A DNA stretch of 48,685 bases from an uncultured Alloprevotella sp. (GTDB taxonomy: Bacteria > Bacteroidota > Bacteroidia > Bacteroidales > Bacteroidaceae): NCBI GenBank assembly GCA_944320745.1, contig CALUIN010000009.1, positions 1 through 48,685 of the forward strand. The letters are read 5' to 3'. Positions within the stretch are counted from its first letter, which is position 1. Each line of letters starts with the position of its first letter. The position numbers and the translations under genes were made by a program. The notes under the pieces are model-generated. The model was not told the origin of the DNA, made no database searches, and was given only the letters and a program-made list of their open reading frames with translations. Shown here one piece after another: positions 34,746 through 41,268 of the stretch.

Positions 34746-36353
34746 TCATGGAATTACGGCGATGGGCACGAAACTGCTCTTCTGATACATGCCGCCGGAG
34801 ACGATGGCCACTACGACCCAGCGGCCGTCCTTCTGCGCGAAGACGGGGCCGCCGGAGTTGCCGCCCTCGGTGTTGTCGTTGGACACCATGATGGTGTTGC
34901 CCAGCTCCGTGCTCAGTCCGTTTTGCGAACAGAGCGCGGTGGAGAGGATGGGATTACCCTGCCCCCAGCCGTGGGGATAGCCCACGATGCTCAGCTGCGT
35001 GCCCTGCTTCAGGTTGACGGAGAGCTCGCGGTCGGCTTCCAGGCCGCCGCTGAAGTTGGTCTCGGCATAGGCATAGTCCGTATAGTCCAGCGAGCCGCAG
35101 ACCAGCTGCGTGCCGGCGGGTATCTGCGCCAGCACTTCTTTTTTCTCGTTCATCACGACGTAGTCTCCCGGAAGGGTGACGATTTCGTCATGGCTGCCGT
35201 CCGAGACGACGGGCGAGTCCTGGTAGGTGCAGGCGAAGGTGAACGAGTCGCTGACGGACGTGCATTTGAAGATAATCTTGGCTTTGCCCTGCACGTAGAG
35301 TATGTTGGCCTGCATCTCGCGGTAGATGGCCAGCGGGTTGGCGCCGTCGGCTGTCACGAGCTGCCCGTCGATAAAGCGGTAGGAATTGGAATAGTAGGGC
35401 GTGAGGACGTGGCGGGCGGAGACGAACTTGCCGTCGGAAAGGAGGAATCCCGTGCCGGTCCATCCGCTGATGGGCTCGTTGTTTTCCAGGGAAACGACCT
35501 GGGCCTGGATGAAGTAGATGTGGGGATGATAGGCCGTGAAGTCCAGGCCCGCCGCGCCGGCGGCCGGCGCGCTGCCGCCCCCTGCCGGCGCGGCGGGAGC
35601 GCCGCCCCCTGCGCCGCCGCGGGAGGGGGGCGTCAGGGGCATAGTGGCCTCGGCGGGTATGCTGCCCTGCAGGCTGTCGAGCAGGCCGCCTTGGTTGTCG
35701 ATAATCTTCTGCTGCTCGGCTATGAGCTTGGCGTTCTTCTCGTTGGCGGCGCGGGCCTCGGCCAGGAGCTTGCTGTTGTCCTGTATCTGCCGGTGCTGGC
35801 GGAAGATGACGAAGCCGCCGGCGCCGGCGCATATCAGCAGGACGGCGGCCAGGGCGGCGATGGCCGTCTTGTAGGGCCGGAGGGCCTGCTGGCGGAAGAG
35901 GCTCAGGCGGCGCGTCAGACCGATGGACCCCACGGTGGCCTTGCGCCCGGTGGGGACGATGAAGCCCAGCTTGGGGCCGTTGACGGAGAGCTGTATCTCG
36001 TCGCCGCTCTGCAGGTACCACTCCGTCTTCACGGGGCGGCCGTTGAGCAGGGTGGTGTTGGTCTGGGAGAGCTGCACGAGCTTCCAGCCGTCGCCGTCGC
36101 GCACGATGGCGGCATGGCGGCGGGAGACGGTCTTGAAACTCTCGTCGAAGCGCACCTGGCAGCGGGCGTCGCGGCCCAGCTCGATGTTGTCCACGATGAT
36201 TTCCTGCGACTCGCCGGCGCGGTGGTACTTGCTGCTCACCTTGTGCTCCAGGATGTAGTACTTGCGGCTGCCGGGGCGGAAGAGCGAGCCCATTCCCGCG
36301 CCGACGGAGCCGGAGAGGGTGCGGCGGTATGGATTGGAGGTTTGGTCGGTCAT
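34746..36353 (-). CDS. FHA-transmembrane-coiled coil-trypsin-like serine protease
   Basis: 535 residues in four parts. The cytoplasmic FHA domain (about 32-132) has GR at 60-61, S77-x-x-H80 and NTTLLNGRPV. A transmembrane helix spans about 163-184, with Arg/Lys on its N-terminal side, which places the N-terminus inside. A coiled coil (about 187-230) and an Ala/Gly/Pro linker follow. The exported chymotrypsin-fold domain (270-535) has H315 in VSARHVL and S500 in EGGNSGGPVF; the Asp is probably D426 in LDYTDYAYA. A phosphopeptide signal in the cytoplasm could thus be coupled to proteolysis in the periplasm. Few described proteases combine FHA and S1 in this order. Confidence 0.9.
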   Translation of the reverse strand: MTDQTSNPYRRTLSGSVGAGMGSLFRPGSRKYYILEHKVSSKYHRAGESQEIIVDNIELGRDARCQVRFDESFKTVSRRHAAIVRDGDGWKLVQLSQTNTTLLNGRPVKTEWYLQSGDEIQLSVNGPKLGFIVPTGRKATVGSIGLTRRLSLFRQQALRPYKTAIAALAAVLLICAGAGGFVIFRQHRQIQDNSKLLAEARAANEKNAKLIAEQQKIIDNQGGLLDSLQGSIPAEATMPLTPPSRGGAGGGAPAAPAGGGSAPAAGAAGLDFTAYHPHIYFIQAQVVSLENNEPISGWTGTGFLLSDGKFVSARHVLTPYYSNSYRFIDGQLVTADGANPLAIYREMQANILYVQGKAKIIFKCTSVSDSFTFACTYQDSPVVSDGSHDEIVTLPGDYVVMNEKKEVLAQIPAGTQLVCGSLDYTDYAYAETNFSGGLEADRELSVNLKQGTQLSIVGYPHGWGQGNPILSTALCSQNGLSTELGNTIMVSNDNTEGGNSGGPVFAQKDGRWVVVAIVSGGMYQKSSFVPIAVIP

Positions 36354-36389
36354 GGTGTCGGATAGATTTGAGGGTGAAAGGGGAGGGGG

Positions 36390-37730
36390 TCAATAGCCTT
36401 CGGCGCGCAGTTTCGCGTCGCCTATGGAGATGATGTCGCCGGGTGCGAAGGGGAGGCCGTCCGGCCCCACCTCGCGGGAGTTGACGAACGTGCCGTTGGT
36501 GGAGCGCCGCCAGCCGCCCGTGCCGTAGCGGTCCCACTGTCCGTCGCGGATGATCCAGGTGCCGCGGTCATAGTCGAGCTCGAGCGTGCAGTGCTTGCGG
36601 GAGATGTAGCAGCTCTCCTCCTCGGTGATGGCGATGTCGTTGTCCGCGGTGCTGTCGCGGCGGCCCATGCGGAGGATGGCGCTGTTGCCTCTGAGGAGGC
36701 TGTCCAGGTAGTAGACGCGGCCGTAGTCCTCGCCCTGCATGACGCGCAGCAGGACGCCGTTGACGATGCGCGTCTGGAAGTCGCGGTGCTCCTCGGCGGG
36801 CGGCTCGTGGCGCTGGGCGTGGGGCACGAGCCGGAGCACGTCGTCGGCCGTCTGGAGCCGCTCCTGGAAGCGGGGGACGAGGCAGCCCTCGATGATCGGC
36901 GCCCACTCGCGTCCGCCCTCAGTCTGGAACAGGCTGCGGCGGTCCCAGTCGCCGGCCTTCCCGCGGCGGATGTAGGGGACGAGGTCGCCCTCCGAATCCA
37001 GCGGGCCGAAGGGCAGGCTGCCCGTCACCATCTGGTACATCATGACGCCGAAGGAGAAGATGTCCGTCGTGGGCAGCACGGTGGCGTCGCGCTGGGGGTT
37101 GAGCTGCTCGGGCGGCATGTAGGCGTAGGTGCCGAATATCTGTTTCGGCTTGCCGCGGAAGTTGCGCTCGGTCATGCGCTTGTTGCGGTCGCCGGAGATG
37201 CCGAAGTCCGTCAGCGCGTAGTCGCCGTTCTCCTTCACGAGGACGTTTTCGGGCTTCAGGTCGCGGTGGACCTTGCCGCGCTGGTGGAGGGCCTTGAGGC
37301 CGAGCAGCACGTGCGTGGCCATCTTGGAGAGATCCAGGTCGCGGCGGCCCACGGCCTGGAGCAGGTCGCCCCCCGGGCAGAACTCCATGACGATGTAGGG
37401 GTTGCCCGCCGTCTGGCCGTGGGTCACGGCCCTGACCAGGTAGGGGCTGTCGATGCGGCCCGTCTCGAACTCCATGTCGAAGCGCGCCATGAGCGCGCCG
37501 CGGATGTCGGCCGGCACCTCCCAGAGCTTCAGCAGCTTCAGGGCGTAGATGTCGCCCTGGGCGTCGCGCACGGCGTAGACCACGCCGAACGAGCCCTCGC
37601 CCAGCGTCCGCTCCACGCGGTACTGGCGGTCGATGACGTCGGCCGGGGCAAACTGGCAGCGGTCCACGCCGCCCGGCGGCGGCGTGCCTGCCCCGTTTCC
37701 GCCGGCCGCGCCGGGACGGTAATTATTCAT
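36390..37730 (-). CDS. Soluble serine/threonine kinase with C-terminal FHA domain
   Basis: 446 residues started at MNNYRPGAAGG, whose codons overlap the end of the upstream gene by 8 bp; the in-frame extension upstream lies inside that gene. The kinase domain (38-305) is canonical: GEGSFGVVY 44-52, K65 in ALK, HRDLKPEN 155-162 (an RD kinase), DFG 175-177, PPE 206-208. A C-terminal FHA domain (about 330-446) shows RMGRRD, SRKHC and STNGTFVN. There is no membrane segment. Kinase plus FHA in one chain suggests autophosphorylation followed by docking on phosphorylated partners. It is the only RD-type kinase of the three. Confidence 0.94.
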   Translation of the reverse strand: MNNYRPGAAGGNGAGTPPPGGVDRCQFAPADVIDRQYRVERTLGEGSFGVVYAVRDAQGDIYALKLLKLWEVPADIRGALMARFDMEFETGRIDSPYLVRAVTHGQTAGNPYIVMEFCPGGDLLQAVGRRDLDLSKMATHVLLGLKALHQRGKVHRDLKPENVLVKENGDYALTDFGISGDRNKRMTERNFRGKPKQIFGTYAYMPPEQLNPQRDATVLPTTDIFSFGVMMYQMVTGSLPFGPLDSEGDLVPYIRRGKAGDWDRRSLFQTEGGREWAPIIEGCLVPRFQERLQTADDVLRLVPHAQRHEPPAEEHRDFQTRIVNGVLLRVMQGEDYGRVYYLDSLLRGNSAILRMGRRDSTADNDIAITEEESCYISRKHCTLELDYDRGTWIIRDGQWDRYGTGGWRRSTNGTFVNSREVGPDGLPFAPGDIISIGDAKLRAEGY

Positions 37731-38484
37731 GGAACTCAAACAAGCGGTTGCCCAACAGGATGAGGTCGCCATCGTGCAGCTCGGTGCGGCGCGCGGCCTG
37801 GACGAAGGTGGTGCGCTGCTCGCTCGTGTCCTCTATGTACCAGCGGCCGTCCACACGGCTGACCACGGCCTGCTGCCGCGACGTGATGGAGGGATTGCCT
37901 TCCTCCGTGTTGGCGCGGTTGAGCGTGACGCTCTCGCCCTCATACTCCCGCTCCTCCAGCTCGTGGCGCTCGTTCTGCCGCTTGACGGGCTTCAGCACGA
38001 AGCCGGGCTCGGAGAGCACGTCCTGCATGTAGGGATTCACCGTCCCGCCGAACTTGCCGCCACCCAAGGGGCGCGTCGGCTGGCGCGGGGCCGCGGGGCG
38101 CTCGTCGGCGAAGCGCGGCTGCCGGTATTCGGAAACGGGCTGCCCGGAGAGCTGATAGTTGCAGTGCGGACACTTCTCCACCCCGCTCCGCAGCGGATAG
38201 CCGCAGCGCGGACACTTCTGGCCCTCGCCGCCCGGAGCGGCCGCTCCGCCGCCTCCGGCCGGGCCGAACACGTCCTCCTCGCGCACCGTCTGCTGACCGC
38301 CTGCCACGGGAGGCACGGGGGGAGCGGGGGGTACGGCTCCGCCGCCCGCTCCCGGAACGGGCGGCACGACGTCCGCGGCCGGAACGGGCGGCACGACGTC
38401 CGCGGCCGCCTCGAGCGGACTGTGGCACTTCACGCAAAACTTCTCTTCCGGCTTATTGGGCCAACCACAATTCTTGCAACGCAT
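37723..38484 (-). CDS. Double zinc-ribbon FHA-domain protein, first gene of the operon
   Basis: 253 residues. Two CxxC...CxxC zinc ribbons lie at C3/C6/C17/C20 and C91/C94/C105/C108, separated by a Pro/Val-rich linker that holds an exact 27-bp tandem duplication. A conserved-looking peptide GGTVNPYMQDVL (146-157) precedes the C-terminal FHA domain (about 165-253; LNRANTEEGNPSITSRQQAVV, TSEQRTTFVQA). The FHA lacks the canonical GR near its start and the NG pair (it has EQRTTF), so phosphopeptide binding is less certain than in its neighbours. The protein is probably cytoplasmic, an adaptor and substrate for the kinase encoded next. Confidence 0.88.
   Translation of the reverse strand: MRCKNCGWPNKPEEKFCVKCHSPLEAAADVVPPVPAADVVPPVPGAGGGAVPPAPPVPPVAGGQQTVREEDVFGPAGGGGAAAPGGEGQKCPRCGYPLRSGVEKCPHCNYQLSGQPVSEYRQPRFADERPAAPRQPTRPLGGGKFGGTVNPYMQDVLSEPGFVLKPVKRQNERHELEEREYEGESVTLNRANTEEGNPSITSRQQAVVSRVDGRWYIEDTSEQRTTFVQAARRTELHDGDLILLGNRLFEFHE
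38354..38407. repeat. 27-bp tandem duplication in the zinc-ribbon FHA gene
   Basis: Two exact 27-base copies (38354-38380 and 38381-38407) encode the doubled peptide AADVVPPVP in the linker between the zinc ribbons. This points to recent slippage or unequal exchange. Confidence 0.85.
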
Positions 38485-38549
38485 AATGTTTTCCTTTTAA
38501 GAGTGAATGAAACAAGGCAAACTGTTTCCGCGAAAGCGGTTCGTACATG

Positions 38550-38557
38550 CAAAGGAA
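38550..38557 (-). promoter_or_regulatory. Weak -7 box candidate for the kinase/FHA operon
   Basis: On the minus strand it reads TTCCTTTG, one base off TAnnTTTG, about 66 bp upstream of the first start codon in the only AT-rich stretch of this gap (TTTTTTATTCCTTTG). No convincing -33 element is seen. Confidence 0.3.
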
Positions 38558-38607
38558 TAAAAAATTCGTGAAAGTCTGACGGCGATGACGATTTTTTTAT
38601 ATTTTTT

Positions 38608-38790
38608 CCGTCCCTTCGCCTTGCCGGACGGACGCGGCGAAGGGACGGCCCGTTACGGGATTTTACGAATTTCCCTCCCGCCCTTCGCCGGCAGACGGCG
38701 GACGGCGAAGGGCGTGGCGGGAAAGGGTGCACAAAACTGAAAACTACCCTTCGCCCCGTCCCCGCCGCCCGCGCGGCGAAGGGCGGCGGG
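38608..38790. repeat. Three CCCTTCGCC/GGCGAAGGG hairpins in tandem
   Basis: CCGTCCCTTCGCC (38608-38620) pairs with 38636-38648. CGCCCTTCGCCG (38679-38690) pairs with 38703-38714. CCCTTCGCC (38747-38755) pairs with 38775-38783. The third can also form a rival stem between 38761-38770 and 38781-38790. They occupy the divergent gap (38485-38908) between the kinase operon and the nitroreductase gene. Confidence 0.75.
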
Positions 38791-38836
38791 AACGCATTTT
38801 CCGCCGCCGGGGGCGACGCGTACTGCCGGAAAAGCT

Positions 38837-38844
38837 TAACTTTG
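38837..38844 (+). promoter_or_regulatory. -7 box (TAACTTTG) for the nitroreductase gene
   Basis: Perfect consensus, 64 bp upstream of ATG 38909, preceded by AAAAGCT. No clear -33 element. Confidence 0.55.
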
Positions 38845-38908
38845 CCCCGTGCCGCCGCGCCCTCCCGGCCGGCGGCCGCCTATGTTCAACCCAAACCCTT
38901 CCCACACC

Positions 38909-39550
38909 ATGAAACATCTCGCCCTGACCTTCTGCCTGCTGCTCGGCGGCACGGCGGGCGGCAGCCTCTCCGCCCAGGACGTCGTGACCCTCCCGAAGCC
39001 CCGCATGGAGCGGCCCGCCACGCTCATGCAGGCCCTCTCGTCCCGCCAGTCCACCCGCGTGTTTGCCACCAGCCCCCTCTCCGAGGCCGACCTGGCGGAC
39101 CTGCTCTGGGCCGCCAACGGCGTGAACCGCCCCGCCGACGGTGGGCGCACGGCTCCCTCCGCCCTCAACCGGCAGGACGTCGACGTCTACGTGCTCCGCG
39201 CCGACGGAGCCTTCCGCTACGACGCCACGCGCCATGCCCTGGCGCGCGTCGCCACGGCCGACCTGCTGCCCGCCGCCGGCGGGCAGGACTTCGCCGCCAC
39301 GGCCCCCGTGGTGATCGTCCTGGTGAGCGACCTCTCCAAGTTCGGCGGACCGGCCGACGAGGGCGCGCGCCGCATGGGCGCCCTGGACGCCGGCATCGTC
39401 GCGCAAAACGTGGCCCTCTTCTGCGCCGCCGCCCGTCTGGCCACCGTCCCCCGCGCCTCCATGGACACCGCCGCCCTGCGCGCCGGCCTGGGGCTCACCG
39501 ACGCCCAGGAGCCCATGCTCAACCTCCCCGTGGGCCACTTCGCGCGCTGA
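38909..39550 (+). CDS. Exported nitroreductase family protein (SagB-like)
   Basis: 213 residues from MKHLALTFCLLLGG, a signal peptide ending near LSAQD. The nitroreductase fold is clear: the FMN-binding RQSTRVF near the start (SSRQSTRVFATSPLSEADLADLLWAANGVNR), then GGRTAPSALNRQDVDVYVL, AAPVVIVLVSD, and the dimer helix MGALDAGIVAQNVALFCAA. The short form with RTAPSA resembles SagB-type oxidases and exported nitroreductases of Bacteroidota. Its substrate is unknown. Export of a flavoprotein is unusual but seen in this phylum. Confidence 0.88.
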   Translation: MKHLALTFCLLLGGTAGGSLSAQDVVTLPKPRMERPATLMQALSSRQSTRVFATSPLSEADLADLLWAANGVNRPADGGRTAPSALNRQDVDVYVLRADGAFRYDATRHALARVATADLLPAAGGQDFAATAPVVIVLVSDLSKFGGPADEGARRMGALDAGIVAQNVALFCAAARLATVPRASMDTAALRAGLGLTDAQEPMLNLPVGHFAR

Positions 39551-39605
39551 CCGCACGGAGCCGAGCCCGCCCGCACAGCCCTACCTGCGGAAATCCCGTA
39601 ACTGA

Positions 39606-39656
39606 AATGCCTCCGACATGCGTCGAAAAAAAGTTTCTGCGCATGTCGGAGGCATT
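39606..39656. terminator. Bidirectional hairpin terminator
   Basis: A perfect 17-bp inverted repeat, AATGCCTCCGACATGCG (39606-39622) against 39640-39656, with a 17-base A-rich loop. It lies midway between the convergent nitroreductase and PepSY-like genes; GTTTG follows on the plus strand. Confidence 0.8.
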
Positions 39657-39676
39657 GTTTGTCGGCGGCAGGAAGG

Positions 39677-40627
39677 TCACGTCCACTCGTCCCAGAGGTC
39701 GCCCCACCAGCTATCTTCCCAGTCTTCGGGAAACTCTTTCACGATGTTGCCGTCCTGGTCCACGATGACCAGCCAGTCGCTGTCGTAGCGCTCGGCTTCG
39801 ATGGCATAGAACGTCCCGCGGCGAGAGTCTATCACGTCGATGTCGTCATCGTCCATGTCGCGGTAGCCGCTCGACCAGAGCAGGCTCCATGTGCCGTCGG
39901 GCAGGCTGCGGCGGCCCACTTCCCACTTGCTGCCGGCCCATTCGTTGTGGAAATTGAAGTAGACTTCCTTCTCGCGGCCTTCATGGTAGATTTCTATCTC
40001 GAGGAACCCGTCGTCCCAGTCGCGGCCGGTGATGCGCGAGCCGGGATACCTGTCGGCGATGAACTCCGCAGGAGTCATCGGCTGCTCTTCGGGGATGCAG
40101 TCTATGTGGTCGTCATTTTCCGGAGCGTCGGTGAGGACCTGCACAAGACGGCCGGTCTCCGTGTAGTAGAGGTCGACGTCGGTCTCCACGCCGTTCTCGT
40201 TCTTGTCCACTTCGATGACGTAGAACGTCTCGGATCCGGCGCGTTCCAACACGTTGGCCTCGTCGTCCACCGTCCAGGGCGCGCGGGAATAGACGGTGTC
40301 GTTGAACGCCTGGATAACTGCGGCCGGCAGGCTGCCGAACGGGATTTCGCGGTCGGTCATGCCCCAGCGCTTGCTGATGCGCGAGAACCATGCCGCGCAG
40401 TTGGGCGCAGAGCCGGCGGAGCGGGTGCCGGCGTCGTAGAACCGCGCCACGTCGTAGTCCTCCACCGTAGACCAGGTGACGCCGGTCGCATTGGGATACA
40501 TTTCATAAAACGTCCTGACAATCTCTTCTGACACGCTGGGCGGAGTACCAGCGTCGTCGTCACTGCATGACGACAGCGCAAAAATGCTACACAGGGCAGC
40601 CATCAAAAAGAACTTGAACTTTTTCAT
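39677..40627 (-). CDS. PepSY-like (BLIP-fold) lipoprotein
   Basis: 316 residues from MKKFKFFLMAALCSIFALSSC, a lipoprotein signal with the acylated Cys at 21. The mature protein is acidic and holds repeated units of the putative beta-lactamase-inhibitor-like PepSY family (DUF2874 type): a helix ending YPNA followed by strands, as in IVRTFYEMYPNATGVTWSTVE, then IADRYPGSRITGRDWDDGFL. Three or four such units can be counted. These periplasmic lipoproteins are common in Bacteroidales and their role is unknown. Composition is clearly less GC-rich than neighbours, especially upstream. Confidence 0.83.
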   Translation of the reverse strand: MKKFKFFLMAALCSIFALSSCSDDDAGTPPSVSEEIVRTFYEMYPNATGVTWSTVEDYDVARFYDAGTRSAGSAPNCAAWFSRISKRWGMTDREIPFGSLPAAVIQAFNDTVYSRAPWTVDDEANVLERAGSETFYVIEVDKNENGVETDVDLYYTETGRLVQVLTDAPENDDHIDCIPEEQPMTPAEFIADRYPGSRITGRDWDDGFLEIEIYHEGREKEVYFNFHNEWAGSKWEVGRRSLPDGTWSLLWSSGYRDMDDDDIDVIDSRRGTFYAIEAERYDSDWLVIVDQDGNIVKEFPEDWEDSWWGDLWDEWT

Positions 40628-40739
40628 AAAGCGTAAAAAATATATGTGTGACTTCGCAAAGAAAGGCAATTGTTTTTAATCTGACAAACAACAGGATCGG
40701 GATATATCTTTTTTTAATGATTTTCCTGATTCTTTTACC

Positions 40740-40931
40740 TCAGAAAATTACGCTGCGGAAGTCTGCCGGATAGTTGAGAGGGTCCGCTCCGCGGGTGCGC
40801 CGTCCGCTCCGGCAGCACGCGGACGGCGCACCCGCGCCGCGGCAGAACAGCCGGCATCCCGGCAGCGCCCCGTCAAGGACGTGCTCCAGAAACCGCGCCA
40901 GCTCCTGCGGCATATCGGTTTTCGGGTTCAT
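40740..40931 (-). CDS. Doubtful small protein, 63 residues
   Basis: An ATG at 40931 opens a 63-residue frame (MNPKTDMPQELARFLEHVLD...LNYPADFRSVIF). Its ends look protein-like but the middle is Cys/Arg/Gly-rich and coincides with an 18-bp perfect hairpin (40790-40836). No homology is recognised. It lies in a 640-bp gap (40628-41268) otherwise holding an AT-rich stretch (40630-40745), one dispersed repeat and a promoter. It may be a small peptide gene or no gene at all. Confidence 0.25.
   Translation of the reverse strand: MNPKTDMPQELARFLEHVLDGALPGCRLFCRGAGAPSACCRSGRRTRGADPLNYPADFRSVIF
40790..40836. repeat. 18-bp perfect inverted repeat
   Basis: CGCGGGTGCGCCGTCCGC (40790-40807) pairs fully with 40819-40836 across an 11-base loop. 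No T-run follows on either strand, so it is not an ordinary terminator. Confidence 0.75.
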
Positions 40932-41100
40932 ACGCTTTGTGTGTGTTTGAAAGTTCACAGCCCGGCAGCCGCGGCAAAAAGCAGTCTGCAAGGCCGGGGA
41001 AATGCCATTCCGCTGCAAATCTATAAGATATTCTTTATCGGCGCCGCATTTCGCCGGTAATTTTTATTCCGTTCTCGGCCATGCCTGTCACACGGCCCGC

Positions 41101-41134
41101 GGGGCTTAGCCCCGTGGCTACAGGGCTAAGCCCC
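41101..41134. repeat. Palindromic TTAGCCC repeat
   Basis: GGGGCTTAGCCC (41101-41112) pairs with GGGCTAAGCCCC (41123-41134); the loop CGTGGCTACA keeps the CGTGGC of the 9099 copies. It lies about 75 bp upstream of the S9 peptidase promoter. Confidence 0.7.
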
Positions 41135-41209
41135 GGCCGGACGGGAACAGGCCGTCCGGAAGCGGTAATTTTTTCCCGGAAAAACGGCCGGCGGACGGGA
41201 AAAAGGGGC

Positions 41210-41217
41210 TAACTTTG
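41210..41217 (+). promoter_or_regulatory. -7 box (TAACTTTG) for the S9 peptidase gene
   Basis: Perfect consensus, 51 bp upstream of ATG 41269, followed by a C/A-rich leader (CACCTTCACATCTTCAC). Confidence 0.55.
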
Positions 41218-41268
41218 CGGACACACTTCTCTTTACTTTCCACCTATATCACACCTTCACATCTTCAC

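Noticed and set aside
25060-38484. Type VI secretion regulation locus (PpkA/PppA/Fha)
   Set aside because: The kinase, phosphatase and FHA trio invites this, but no T6SS structural gene is in the window, and the YD-repeat receptor and FHA-protease do not belong to those loci.
25060-38484. Anti-phage defence island of a known type
   Set aside because: No nuclease, helicase, methyltransferase, reverse transcriptase, vWA/MoxR or toxin domain is linked to the kinases; a defence role remains possible but is unsupported.
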